Below, in pieces: positions 9,605 to 17,804 of a stretch of 64,000 nt of DNA. How positions within the stretch are numbered: the stretch's first letter is position 1; each line of letters starts with the position of its first letter. Below the pieces are notes generated by a model. It saw only the letters and a list, made by a program, of their open reading frames with translations, was not told where the DNA came from and ran no database searches. The position numbers and the translations under genes were made by a program. Source of the stretch: Pseudoalteromonas shioyasakiensis (GTDB lineage Bacteria; Pseudomonadota; Gammaproteobacteria; Enterobacterales; Alteromonadaceae); assembly GCF_019134595.1 (NCBI RefSeq), contig NZ_CP077771.1, positions 124,001-188,000 on the forward strand, read 5' to 3'.

Positions 9605-11116
9605 TTGCTGGCAACTATTAGCTATTTATCATCACCTAAAAACATAAAAAGCATGGTTGCTCTACTACCATTAATCGCTGCGATACTACTTGAAAGCCAT
9701 ATTCGTTATCTTTCGCTGAGAATTGATTCACCAAGTACTTATCTAACTGTAAATTTACAGCTAATTTTTGAGTGTATCCCTTTCTTAATCGCTCACTGGG
9801 TGGCATCTCAGCATTCTTTAAAGCAAGCTTCATTGTGGTGGTTGTCTGGGTTTATTGGTTACCCAATACTCACTTATCTGTTAAGCAACAGCTTGCCAAC
9901 TTATGATAAATGGCATTACTTACAAGAACAATGTTGGTTACTTTGCAGTCTAGCAAGTTTACTTTGGCTTTCATCCCAACGTTTTAAGAAAAACCAAAAC
10001 TCTAAATTAACCAGTTGGATTAGCTCATTATTTACATTAAATAAAGTTGTTTTTGTTATATGTTTTGGCTGGGCATTTGTCATGGCTGGCATACTTAATA
10101 GCCATGAAGCCCCTCTGCTAAATCAGCCATTCGCATTGATATTTGATACGGAAAAACTACTTACAAACTTTTATCAATTCATTTGGTATTTTTCTCAGCT
10201 TTTGGTCTACGCAATTATCGTTCACGGCATTTTTTTATTTAATCGTTACATTTTAATACGTCAACTATTAGCCAGATATGGAGTGCTCATTTTTGTATCT
10301 GCATGCCTAATTAGCATGGTTATTTTCACACCATTATTTGTCGCTATTGTGCTCACATTACCAGTTAATGACTTACCTTCATATGTTGCCAATTTAACTC
10401 CTGGAGGCAACCAAGATATTATCAATAAGTACAATTATCAGTTTATGTTTTTATTTTTAAGTATCTCGACTCCCATTATCTTGGCGTTTGAACGCCAACA
10501 GCACCACCATAAATTAGAAGAAGTTGCCAAACAGCAAATAAGAACAGAACTAAAGCTATTACAGCAGCAAATTAATCCGCACTTTTTATTTAATACATTA
10601 AATAACTTATATGCACTTGCATTAACAAAATCAGAAAAGACACCTGAATTGGTATTACAGTTGGCTGACTTACTGAGATACACTGTATATGAAGGGCAAA
10701 AACCATTCGTTCCACTCGAAAAAGAACTAAATTACATTAAAAACTTTCTTGAACTGCACAAGATAAGACATGCAAATAATTGTAGATTTAACCTAGCATG
10801 GCCTGAAACTAGTCACTCTCTTTCTATAGCACCACTGCTTCTCATCATTTTAATTGAAAACACCATAAAGTACGGTGTTGAACACGCACAAGAAAACGCT
10901 GAAATAACGATAAAACTAACCTTAAACGACAACGTTTTAACTTTATATTGTGAAAATAGCATTCCTCGCAAAAGCGATAACGATAACACAGGCATGGGGC
11001 TAAACAATTTAAAGCGCCGTTTAGAGCTTCTTTATCCAGAAAAACATACTTTATTGGTGCTTAATCAAAATAGACTTTGGCAAACCACCCTCTCTTTGGA
11101 ATTATCAAATGATTAA
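9605..11116 (+). CDS. LytS-type sensor histidine kinase
   Basis: This 503-residue membrane kinase has roughly eight hydrophobic segments in residues 15-295. A His_kinase domain follows (LKLLQQQINPHFLFNTLNNLYAL), with phospho-acceptor H326. The C-terminal ATP-binding part ends with the G-box NTGMGLNNLKRRLELLYP. This is the LytS/YehU class, which signals to LytTR regulators. Translation probably starts at TTG 9605, because CGGAG is six bases upstream and the only nearby upstream ATG (9589) hits a stop after ten codons. An in-frame ATG at 9653 is the fallback. The gene overlaps the response regulator by 8 bases. The signal sensed is unknown. Confidence 0.9.
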   Translation: MLATISYLSSPKNIKSMVALLPLIAAILLESHIRYLSLRIDSPSTYLTVNLQLIFECIPFLIAHWVASQHSLKQASLWWLSGFIGYPILTYLLSNSLPTYDKWHYLQEQCWLLCSLASLLWLSSQRFKKNQNSKLTSWISSLFTLNKVVFVICFGWAFVMAGILNSHEAPLLNQPFALIFDTEKLLTNFYQFIWYFSQLLVYAIIVHGIFLFNRYILIRQLLARYGVLIFVSACLISMVIFTPLFVAIVLTLPVNDLPSYVANLTPGGNQDIINKYNYQFMFLFLSISTPIILAFERQQHHHKLEEVAKQQIRTELKLLQQQINPHFLFNTLNNLYALALTKSEKTPELVLQLADLLRYTVYEGQKPFVPLEKELNYIKNFLELHKIRHANNCRFNLAWPETSHSLSIAPLLLIILIENTIKYGVEHAQENAEITIKLTLNDNVLTLYCENSIPRKSDNDNTGMGLNNLKRRLELLYPEKHTLLVLNQNRLWQTTLSLELSND

Positions 11117-11777
11117 AGCAATTATTGTTGATGATGAACCACTTGCTCATCAAGTAATTCTTCATCATTTAGAGTCTCATTCAGATATCAAAGTAGTTTC
11201 TCAGCATTTCAGCGCTAAAGAGGCTTTGTACCAATTAGCAAAATCAACTATTGATGTCGTATTTTTAGATATAAACATGCCAGAGTTGTCAGGGTTAGAA
11301 CTCATTCAAGCACTCGCTAACCCGCCTCAAATTATCATTGTGAGTGCTTATGAAGAATATGCACTCACAGGCTATGAGCTAAATGTTACTGATTATTTAC
11401 TCAAACCTGTATCTGCAGAACGTTTACAGCAAGCAATAAATAAAGTGTGTGAGCGGATTTCCCAAACTCCGAAATGCAAATCAATTACATTAAAAATAGA
11501 TCGCGAAAAACGCAAGCTTAGCTTAGATAAAATTAAATACATTGAAGCGTATGGTAATTATGTAAAAGTACACCAAGAAGACCAAACGATCCTCGCAACA
11601 ACAACCCTAAAACAGATCTTAGAGCAGCTAATAGGCTCATTCACTCAGGTCCATAAATCATACATAGTGAATAGCAGCAAAGTCATAGCTGTTACAAACG
11701 AACATGTAGAGCTAGATACTGGTGATAAGCTAAAAATTGGTAAATCATTTAAAGAACAATGCAAAGTTTTACTTTAG
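11109..11777 (+). CDS. LytTR-family response regulator
   Basis: This 222-residue regulator has a receiver domain at residues 1-115 (VDDEPLAHQ, phospho-acceptor D54 in VFLDINMPELSG, conserved lysine in YLLKPVS). A LytTR DNA-binding domain covers about residues 120-222 (KIKYIEAYGNYVKVHQ ... FTQVHKSYIVNSSKV). It is translationally coupled to the sensor kinase. The divergent ABC/peptidase operon is the natural target, possibly through the TCATCAAA repeats at 9382-9439. The stop overlaps the convergent SGNH gene by a few bases, so the two transcripts run into each other. Confidence 0.92.
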   Translation: MIKAIIVDDEPLAHQVILHHLESHSDIKVVSQHFSAKEALYQLAKSTIDVVFLDINMPELSGLELIQALANPPQIIIVSAYEEYALTGYELNVTDYLLKPVSAERLQQAINKVCERISQTPKCKSITLKIDREKRKLSLDKIKYIEAYGNYVKVHQEDQTILATTTLKQILEQLIGSFTQVHKSYIVNSSKVIAVTNEHVELDTGDKLKIGKSFKEQCKVLL

Positions 11778-12373
11778 AGAATGCATATCAGATGATCTAC
11801 AAGTGTCTTATGCTGTGAGCTTGGCCAATGAACGCCTTCTGAAGAACATGGCGTTATTAATTCAAAGCAGTTAACGAAACAGCATTTGTTGCTGTCAGCA
11901 ACATTTTTGAACTCTTCCACTAACTGTTTTGCTTTTAGCTCTGCACCCGCATAAATAGATTGATACGCGCCAACCTCATACACCGCTGGCGGGCTTAGTA
12001 TCACTATTTTGGGCAATTCGCGGTGCAGATAGTAGTTTTTTATATCTAAAATAAGTGCTTCGAGGGCATTGGCAATATCAGCAGCCGACATTGCAAAACG
12101 GCGCTTTAAATCATTCGTGCCGAGCTGAATAACAATCATATCTAATTGATAAGCCGCTAAGTAGGGCTCTAAGTATTTAATACCCAGTTTATCGCCACTG
12201 AAAGGCGGGTCGTTCACCAGTGTACGATTAGGCTGACCAGCTTCAATAACTTGGTAGCCGGCACCTAATTTAATACCCAGTAAACTAGGCCAGCGCTCAT
12301 CGGCAGCAAAGCGCTTACCATCGACGGGCGAAATACCATAGGTATTTGAATCTCCAAAACATAAGATATTCAT
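11774..12373 (-). CDS. SGNH/GDSL-type esterase or lipase
   Basis: This 199-residue cytoplasmic hydrolase starts at the ATG at 12373. That start is chosen because the protein then begins directly with block I (MNILCFGDSNTYG, nucleophile serine in GDS). The glycine region and block III GTNDLK (asparagine) follow. The histidine block reads EGVHWPSS rather than the usual DxxH, so the acidic partner may be glutamate. The family cleaves esters, thioesters or acetyl groups. The substrate cannot be told here. Its start codon overlaps the stop of the upstream DsrE-like gene in TAATG, so the two are translationally coupled. An open frame extends upstream but has no fitting start. Confidence 0.82.
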   Translation of the reverse strand: MNILCFGDSNTYGISPVDGKRFAADERWPSLLGIKLGAGYQVIEAGQPNRTLVNDPPFSGDKLGIKYLEPYLAAYQLDMIVIQLGTNDLKRRFAMSAADIANALEALILDIKNYYLHRELPKIVILSPPAVYEVGAYQSIYAGAELKAKQLVEEFKNVADSNKCCFVNCFELITPCSSEGVHWPSSQHKTLVDHLICIL

Positions 12374-12897
12374 TAGAATGGATTCAATGTGTAACCTTGC
12401 TGCTGCAACTGTGCATGCGCGGTCATTGCCGATAACGCCATTTGCACACCAGGAATAAGCTGCTGCTGTTTTACCTTCATGTGCGTTGCAGACTGCCCGC
12501 ACACATATACAACGGTATTATGTGCCAACAATTGTGAGATCAATTGCTGATTTTTATTGTCACTGTCAAAGCGCTGTTTATAAAAACTGTTTTCCAGTAC
12601 ATCAACACTTGCGCCACCATGCACAACTAAAGCAAGTTGAATGTTCTCAGGCTTCACACCATGGGCTATATGCATATTAATGAACCGTGCTAATGAGTTC
12701 ATTTTGTTATTCTGCGCCCCTTTTTCTGCCGCATCAGCTACATCAAATGCCACTTTGAAAACCGTTTGATCAGAGATTGGTGCATGGTTTGGCACATCAT
12801 AATAAAAACCAAAACCTTTAATAGCAGGCTCAGCTTGCTCTGCATGACTAAACGAAGATAATAAGGCTAAAGATAAACCTAACAGTGTTGATTTCAT
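12373..12897 (-). CDS. Secreted DsrE/DsrF-like protein
   Basis: This 174-residue protein begins at the ATG at 12897, where a clean signal peptide starts (MKSTLLGLSLALLSSFSHAEQ). The mature part resembles the DsrE fold (FKVAFDVADAAE ... LARFINMHIAHGVKPENIQLALVVHGGASVDVL). It has one cysteine in VVYVCGQSATH at the position that carries persulfide in related sulfur-relay proteins. Periplasmic members of this family are common in gammaproteobacteria but poorly characterised. The gene is coupled to the SGNH hydrolase downstream. The open frame upstream of 12897 runs into a repeat element and is unlikely to be translated. Confidence 0.75.
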   Translation of the reverse strand: MKSTLLGLSLALLSSFSHAEQAEPAIKGFGFYYDVPNHAPISDQTVFKVAFDVADAAEKGAQNNKMNSLARFINMHIAHGVKPENIQLALVVHGGASVDVLENSFYKQRFDSDNKNQQLISQLLAHNTVVYVCGQSATHMKVKQQQLIPGVQMALSAMTAHAQLQQQGYTLNPF

Positions 12898-12915
12898 ATA
12901 AGTTCCTGTTGTTTT

Positions 12916-13080
12916 TATACCGATTCGCTTAATTAAGTGATCTATTTTGAGGCAATAAAACCTCGTTGATAACAAGGCAAAAATTTCGTCATTTAGTTGT
13001 TCTAAATCAGAAATTTTTAACGCAGATAGCGACAGGTTTAATCCCTCAAAATGATTAAGTATTATTGCGGATTGGTATTA
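12916..13080. repeat. MITE-like long hairpin repeat
   Basis: This is an element of about 165 bp with terminal inverted repeats. The left end TATACCGATTCGCTTAAT is matched by the reverse of the right end (ATTGCGGATTGGTATTA). The whole element folds on itself: ATTTTGAGG near 12945 against CCTCAAAAT near 13045, and AAAATTTCGTCATTTAG against CTAAATCAGAAATTTT around a TTGTT loop near 12999. It contains no gene. I recall similar intergenic elements in Pseudoalteromonas and relatives. It fills most of the gap between the DsrE-like and reductase genes. Confidence 0.7.
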
Positions 13081-13106
13081 CTCTAGCCTACCTTGTTTAA
13101 ACCCGT

Positions 13107-13571
13107 TTAACTAGCATCAATATGCTGGTGCGCTTTAAAGGTCATGCCTAAGTAATTAAAGGTGTTTTTAAACATCTCGATAAACGCGTTAGGTGCGTGT
13201 GCAGATCCTGCATTTGAGAGCAATGAAAACTGCTTTTCACACAGTGTTCTCAGTTTTGGCCTGAGTCTTTCATCATCCATGTAATCAGTGATCCGGTCTA
13301 AAAACGCTTTAAACTGCGGTGTTGTGTTATACCAATATACTGGCGATGCCAGTACCCAGTGTTGATAATTCAACAGCGCTTCAAATACCGCATAAAAATC
13401 ATCGTTTTTATATTTCTTATCGTAGCAATAAGGCGAGATAACATAATCATCTAGACATACAACATCGCCACCATATTGCGCTTTATAATCATTAACTTGT
13501 AAACTCGTGTTACCCTTTTTTCGTGCACTTGAATAAATAATTACCGTATTTGTTATTGGTTTTTGTTGCAT
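13107..13571 (-). CDS. NAD(P)H-dependent FMN reductase-like flavoprotein
   Basis: This 154-residue flavodoxin-fold protein has an FMN phosphate-binding loop near the N-terminus (IIYSSARKKGNTS) and the family motif VLASPVYWYNTTPQFKAFLDRITDY. That matches NADPH-dependent FMN reductase / NAD(P)H oxidoreductase proteins. The ATG at 13571 is preferred because AAGGAG ends eight bases upstream; an in-frame GTG at 13580 overlaps that ribosome site. Its promoter carries a SoxR box with 19-base spacing, and soxR is divergent. It should therefore be induced by redox-cycling compounds, probably to reduce quinones or similar oxidants. The substrate is inferred. Confidence 0.82.
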   Translation of the reverse strand: MQQKPITNTVIIYSSARKKGNTSLQVNDYKAQYGGDVVCLDDYVISPYCYDKKYKNDDFYAVFEALLNYQHWVLASPVYWYNTTPQFKAFLDRITDYMDDERLRPKLRTLCEKQFSLLSNAGSAHAPNAFIEMFKNTFNYLGMTFKAHQHIDAS

Positions 13572-13600
13572 GACTATCACTCCTTTTTTATGATGTGCGC

Positions 13601-13631
13601 AGCGTAAAACCTCAAGCTAACTTTAGGTCAA
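13601..13631 (-). promoter_or_regulatory. SoxR-controlled promoter with SoxR box
   Basis: CCTCAAGCTAACTTTAGG (13610-13627) is almost the canonical SoxR box of E. coli soxS (CCTCAAGTTAACTTGAGG). On the minus strand it sits between TTGACC (-35, 13626-13631) and TACGCT (-10, 13601-13606), a 19-base spacer. This is the over-long spacer typical of MerR-family activated promoters. It points to the flavin reductase gene, with soxR on the other side. Confidence 0.85.
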
Positions 13632-13647
13632 CACCTTGGAGCAAATT

Positions 13648-14103
13648 ATGTCAGATAAGAAACTTATTGATGCAAACCTAGCGGTTGGCTTTGTGGCAAA
13701 ACGCAGTGGCGTAAAAGTTTCAACTTTGCATTTTTATGAGTCTAAAGGGCTTATTCGCAGCTGGCGTAATAACGGTAACCAGCGCCGCTATAAACCCGAT
13801 GTATTACGCCGAATTGCCGTTATAAAAGCTGCACAAACCATGGGGATAACTCTTGAAGACATTAAACAAACGTTAAGCACCCTACCCGAGCAGCGCACAC
13901 CCACTAAACAAGATTGGGCAGCTCTTTCTAAAGCCTGGCAAACGCAATTAGATGAACGAATTCAATACATGCAACGTTTGCGCGAGCGTGTTAACGGTTG
14001 CATTGGCTGCGGCTGTTTATCAATGGCCAAATGCCCTATCTATAACAAAGATGATTATTTAGGTGAAGAGCACAGCGGCGCTGTGCTGTTAGAAAGAGAT
14101 TAA
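13648..14103 (+). CDS. soxR: Redox-sensing MerR-family activator SoxR
   Basis: This 151-residue protein has a MerR helix-turn-helix (FVAKRSGVKVSTLHFYESKGL), a dimerisation helix and a C-terminal [2Fe-2S] cluster motif C118-X2-C121-X-C123-X5-C129 (CIGCGCLSMAKC). This is nearly the same spacing and position as in E. coli SoxR. Oxidation of the cluster by redox-active molecules switches it to an activator. The ATG at 13648 is chosen over an earlier in-frame TTG because GGAG lies seven bases before it. No soxS is beside it, so it probably acts directly on the divergent flavin reductase, as in most non-enteric bacteria. Confidence 0.95.
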   Translation: MSDKKLIDANLAVGFVAKRSGVKVSTLHFYESKGLIRSWRNNGNQRRYKPDVLRRIAVIKAAQTMGITLEDIKQTLSTLPEQRTPTKQDWAALSKAWQTQLDERIQYMQRLRERVNGCIGCGCLSMAKCPIYNKDDYLGEEHSGAVLLERD

Positions 14104-14160
14104 ATATATAAATAAAACAGCTGTGAGATACTAAGTCAAAATAATAAAAGGAATTTAATA

Positions 14161-14763
14161 ATGGATAAAGGAAATACCCCAAAGATTACCACCGCATTTA
14201 AAACCGTTGATAATAAAGAGCTAAAAAGTACTGGTTTTTGGCTAAACCAATTATTCCTCGTTTTTTCAACTATTTTTGGGGTTTATCTTGCAGCTCAAAG
14301 TGGCTTAGAACAAGCTTTAAAATTCGACTCATTCAGTAAAATGGAAGATAATTATTATCTTAGAACATCTCTATATGATGAAGTTAAAGATAATGCTGAA
14401 CATCTCAAAAAATTTGCTATCTTATTAGCAAAAAGCCCACCTAAGTCTGAACTTGAATATAACAAGCCAACCATCGAAAAGTATATTTGGCAGACCATGC
14501 AGTATTCCCCCACAACTTTAGAAACGCCCAGTGAGTTTTTAACTGAAATTCGTCGTTTTTACAGCAAAAGTCAATTTATTATTGATGCAGCAATCAGTAG
14601 AAAAATGTCGGCTAAACATGCTTCAGAGCAGTTAAGTGAAGCAGTTGATATCATAAATAACAAGACGTTACCAAACTTAAAAAGCAGTGCATTAAAGCTA
14701 CAAAGCGAGCTGAGTAAGAATGGAATACAAATAAGCTCATTAAAAGAAAACGAACAACGATAA
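14161..14763 (+). CDS. Hypothetical membrane-anchored protein
   Basis: I do not recognise this 200-residue protein. It has one clear membrane segment (WLNQLFLVFSTIFGVYLAA, about residues 29-47) after a short charged N-terminus. A long, mostly helical, charged soluble part follows (KYIWQTMQYSPTTLETP ... LKSSALKLQSEL), probably coiled-coil in places. AAAGGA stands eight bases before the ATG, so the gene is likely real. It is followed by a strong hairpin shared with the convergent lipase gene. It starts about 60 bases after soxR and may be co-transcribed with it. Confidence 0.6.
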   Translation: MDKGNTPKITTAFKTVDNKELKSTGFWLNQLFLVFSTIFGVYLAAQSGLEQALKFDSFSKMEDNYYLRTSLYDEVKDNAEHLKKFAILLAKSPPKSELEYNKPTIEKYIWQTMQYSPTTLETPSEFLTEIRRFYSKSQFIIDAAISRKMSAKHASEQLSEAVDIINNKTLPNLKSSALKLQSELSKNGIQISSLKENEQR

Positions 14764-14768
14764 GAAAT

Positions 14769-14790
14769 GGGCATGCTAATCAGCATGCCC
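14769..14790. terminator. Hairpin between convergent genes
   Basis: GGGCATGCT (14769-14777) and AGCATGCCC (14782-14790) form a perfect nine-pair stem with a four-base loop. It lies between the stop of the membrane protein gene and the stop of the convergent lipase gene. The flanking T-runs are weak on both sides, so it may act in both directions with modest strength. Confidence 0.65.
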
Positions 14791-14799
14791 AATTTGTTA

Positions 14800-15966
14800 T
14801 TAATCTAAACCATTTAGGCCATCTTTTGCGGCGCGATAAAGAGCACCAAGAGTCGAGTCAAAAGCCCATTTAATAACACTGTATGTTAGTTCAACGGCTT
14901 TGCTAACAACTTTGCCGGCAAACACCAACATATGACCAATGAGACCCAGTGTTTGTGCAGCAAATGAGGCTGATGCTTTCGCAATTTTATCTAAAGTTCG
15001 CGCAAGCATATCGTAAAATGTCAGGCCTGTTCCAATCGCTGCTTGGGCAGCAACAGCACTGTAATAACCAGCGTCTTTTAACAAAGTAACAAGCGCCGCA
15101 CCTAATTTATCTGCCCAATGTGAATTGAATGATGCTTGATTACGATCTTCAAAGTTTAAGCGCACAGGTGTATTCAAATAATGATTTGCACGGATTGTCA
15201 GGTTGCCCCAATCATTACTATTTGCGGTATTGATGTAGCCAGGTGTACCACTGAGTTTGTGGGCAGCACCTTTTAAACCTTGCCCGCTGTCTAAACGAAT
15301 TTCTTGGCCCTGATAAGGAGCATGAGAAAATGGCCATAACGGCACTTTAGTGACAGGATCGGCACCATGAGTACAACGATAAATCTTATCGATTCTGCCT
15401 GTTGCGGCTCTTGAAAAGTTATCTAGACCAACACGAGGAGAGCCAAAAGTATACAGCTTTACAGGTAACGAATATTCAGCTTTGATCCAATCTGCCGCTA
15501 ACGTTGCAAGTGCACCACCTAAGCTATGACCAACTAAATGTACGCACCCTGTTACTTTGTCTCGTATATTTGCTGTAACAAACTCTTGCAGGCCCGGCTT
15601 CATGGTGTAAAACGTTTTATTAAACCCCGCATGAACCATACTACCGTTTGAACCACCACTTAAACCGAAGTTTGCATCTGTTAAACCATCTCTTAAAGAG
15701 GCTGTGCCACGAATGGTGATAACAGAATCACCTTGAAACTCATTTTTTCCGTGTGCAACTAAACCAAAGCCTGTGCTTAAACCAAATAAATGAGAGAAAA
15801 ACCCACCCGACACACCTTGTACAGCACTTGGGTTAATTGAGAAATTAAAATTATTTCGCAAAGATGCATGCAATGAGTGGTTAAGTAAATTAGTTGTTTT
15901 AATACTTTTTGCTTTATAAGCAAGCTCAGCGAGTTGCACCGCTTGAGTAGGCGTCAAGGTATTCAT
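14800..15966 (-). CDS. Class 3 lipase, candidate T6SS effector
   Basis: This 388-residue alpha/beta-hydrolase has the lipase class 3 pattern: FQGDSVITIRGT, then the nucleophile elbow GHSLG (S148) in HLVGHSLGGALATLAADW, then YTFGSPRVGL, and HGADPVTKVP carrying a likely acid residue. The C-terminal third (about residues 290-388) is rich in alanine and hydrophobic helices, which could insert into membranes. It has no signal peptide. It sits at the end of a cluster of effector-like genes beside a T6SS vgrG/Rhs arm. A phospholipase effector of the Tle type is therefore plausible, with the upstream exported protein as immunity. The hydrolase call is firm; the secretion role is inferred. Confidence 0.8.
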   Translation of the reverse strand: MNTLTPTQAVQLAELAYKAKSIKTTNLLNHSLHASLRNNFNFSINPSAVQGVSGGFFSHLFGLSTGFGLVAHGKNEFQGDSVITIRGTASLRDGLTDANFGLSGGSNGSMVHAGFNKTFYTMKPGLQEFVTANIRDKVTGCVHLVGHSLGGALATLAADWIKAEYSLPVKLYTFGSPRVGLDNFSRAATGRIDKIYRCTHGADPVTKVPLWPFSHAPYQGQEIRLDSGQGLKGAAHKLSGTPGYINTANSNDWGNLTIRANHYLNTPVRLNFEDRNQASFNSHWADKLGAALVTLLKDAGYYSAVAAQAAIGTGLTFYDMLARTLDKIAKASASFAAQTLGLIGHMLVFAGKVVSKAVELTYSVIKWAFDSTLGALYRAAKDGLNGLD

Positions 15967-15996
15967 ATAAGTTCCCTTTGTATGAGTCGTGTTAGG

Positions 15997-16512
15997 TTAA
16001 AGTTTACATGATGTATAAATCGCAAAAGTATGGCTTGTATCTTCTTCGATAGGAATATCGTATGTTTCTGGCTCTTTAGAAATATCGCATTCTAAATCAG
16101 CAAGTAATCGTTTGAGGGTTTGACTATTTTCATGAAGTGACACAAGTGTATACCACAATACTATTCCCTCTGGCGTGCCATTCTCTAAATAAATGTGCTG
16201 TACCAATGAGTCATTATCGAACATGTTAGCTGGCTTACTGGTTTTAATTGTTTTTTCTGAAAACGTAAAATAGCCCTGTTCATCAGTTACTGTTTCGTCG
16301 ATATATTCATCACCGTAAGTAAGCGAACGCATCACTTTGGTATTTGCAACAGGCTTCCCACCATCAAATAGCTGCCCTTTAACAGGGGCAGACAAAATAA
16401 AATCACTTTTATTAAAAAAACCAAACATATTCGCAAATACCTGTGTCGTAGTGAATAAAACAAATAATGTAGCAATTAATATAGCTAACTGCCTAACCCT
16501 TGATGAGAACAC
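15997..16512 (-). CDS. Exported carboxypeptidase-regulatory-like protein (DUF6795-like), candidate immunity
   Basis: This 171-residue protein starts at GTG 16512, supported by a full AGGAGG six bases upstream. The N-terminus is a signal peptide or anchor (LAILIATLFVLFTTTQVFA). The mature part reads as a small beta-sandwich of the carboxypeptidase-regulatory type (VKGQLFDGGKPVANTKVMRSLTYGDEYIDETVTDEQGYFTF), which I associate with DUF6795 proteins near T6SS loci. It lies 30 bases upstream of the lipase. Periplasmic location plus adjacency make it a candidate immunity protein for that lipase. The family name is from memory and the immunity role is inference. Confidence 0.6.
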   Translation of the reverse strand: MFSSRVRQLAILIATLFVLFTTTQVFANMFGFFNKSDFILSAPVKGQLFDGGKPVANTKVMRSLTYGDEYIDETVTDEQGYFTFSEKTIKTSKPANMFDNDSLVQHIYLENGTPEGIVLWYTLVSLHENSQTLKRLLADLECDISKEPETYDIPIEEDTSHTFAIYTSCKL

Positions 16513-16652
16513 ACCAAGCCTCCTTGCAATGCAATTTATGGCAACAAAAACCGTATTATGCTGATTTATACATCATTAATTTACGCAGAATAAAAACAAC
16601 AAAACAGGTACAAATAATAACTAAAAAACAACCTCCCTTGCAAGGTTAAAAA

Positions 16653-17411
16653 TCAAACTTCAGCAGTAAAAAATATTACACGTATAATTTTTACGATAAT
16701 AGCCACCCCAACTCCCATTGATAATATATATGCATAGAAAAAAGCAATCGCTCCGCCAGAGGGGTCATTTATTTTATTAATTTCCATATACATAGAGCAA
16801 AAAATAAAAAATATGACAATATTTATAAACAAGCCAAGAATAAAACTGCCATCAACGAGTGGTGATATACCTATTAACGCTGCAGCAAGTATCAAAAAAG
16901 TACCAGATAATGCTGGCTTTAATTGAAAACGAAACTCGAGTACTTTAAGTGAAAATGTAAAAACCATTAAACCTAAATAGTAAAATGAAGGCCAAAATAG
17001 CTGATAAAACGGCTCAACTTGCTGATCAGCATCAGCAATTGTTGGCTGAACTTCTGATGAGCCTGTAAATAATGAAATTAACCAATATATAACACCAAAA
17101 ATAAGCAGCCACGACGTCACAAAACGCAAAGTTAGGATGAGATCCAATGGCCTTTTGCCCTTTGATTCTAATGTTTTAGCAAGTGTTAAACCTAATAGTG
17201 TGACGCCACTTAACATCCCAACAGCGAACCAAAACTGCTCCATGTAAAAATAAGCAACACTAGGCGTGATACCCAAAAGACCAAAGTTAAATAGCATGAC
17301 TGTCGAATCTTGCGAGTCTTCATTAAGATCAACTTCTTTTGCAAATAACGCAAAGTAAACAAACAATGGCTGTAACAGCAGCATTAAAATGCACGCATTC
17401 ATTAATGACAT
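16653..17411 (-). CDS. Hypothetical integral membrane protein
   Basis: This 252-residue protein has about seven hydrophobic helices (e.g. MNACILMLLLQPLFVYFALF, WLLIFGVIYWLISLF, FILGLFINIVIFFIFCSMY). I recognise no family. AAGGA lies six bases before the ATG. It stands inside the effector cluster, downstream of a small soluble gene, on the same strand. A membrane protein here could be the immunity partner of a membrane-acting toxin, but nothing in the sequence proves it. The 140-base gap to the next gene downstream shows no clear signal to me. Confidence 0.55.
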   Translation of the reverse strand: MSLMNACILMLLLQPLFVYFALFAKEVDLNEDSQDSTVMLFNFGLLGITPSVAYFYMEQFWFAVGMLSGVTLLGLTLAKTLESKGKRPLDLILTLRFVTSWLLIFGVIYWLISLFTGSSEVQPTIADADQQVEPFYQLFWPSFYYLGLMVFTFSLKVLEFRFQLKPALSGTFLILAAALIGISPLVDGSFILGLFINIVIFFIFCSMYMEINKINDPSGGAIAFFYAYILSMGVGVAIIVKIIRVIFFTAEV

Positions 17412-17455
17412 AAACCATCCTTATACTTTGTTTACCTAAACTAAGATTTTGTAGC

Positions 17456-17740
17456 TTACTGATTAATTCGTTGAAAATAAGGCTTAAGCTTTAAAAGCCC
17501 TGACTCAAGTTCAAACTTTTGAATATTTGGATTGGTAGATTTAAGTCCATTGACAAAATGGCTGTGGATCATCGTAGCCATACCCTCAAAACCCGCTGGC
17601 GCACAGGCCACCAAGTCTTTTAATAAGGGTTGAATAAGAACCTGATGCTCTTCGATTAAGTCCGGTTTGTTATAAACATCGTTGACTAGTTGAGTGAGTG
17701 TTTGTTGATGTTGTCGTTCCATATTGTTTCTATAGCGCAT
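17456..17740 (-). CDS. Small hypothetical cytosolic protein
   Basis: This 94-residue protein is charged and mostly helical (MERQHQQTLTQLVNDVYNKPDLIEEHQVLIQPLLKDLV), with no signal peptide or membrane segment. I know no family for it. The exact start is unclear: GGAG lies about 16 bases before the first ATG (17740), and a second in-frame ATG is at 17722. It sits between the Sel1-like exported protein and the membrane protein, on the same strand, so it is probably part of the same transcript. Confidence 0.5.
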   Translation of the reverse strand: MRYRNNMERQHQQTLTQLVNDVYNKPDLIEEHQVLIQPLLKDLVACAPAGFEGMATMIHSHFVNGLKSTNPNIQKFELESGLLKLKPYFQRINQ

Positions 17741-17804
17741 TTAACTGCGTTTATAGCTCCTTTTAGTTCTAAAACCTTGATTAGATAAACCTAAATAATT
17801 ACAT

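Noticed and set aside
12374..12502. Longer start of the SGNH gene at 12502
   Set aside because: It would add residues inside the DsrE-like gene in another frame; the block I motif begins at ATG 12373 and couples with TAATG.
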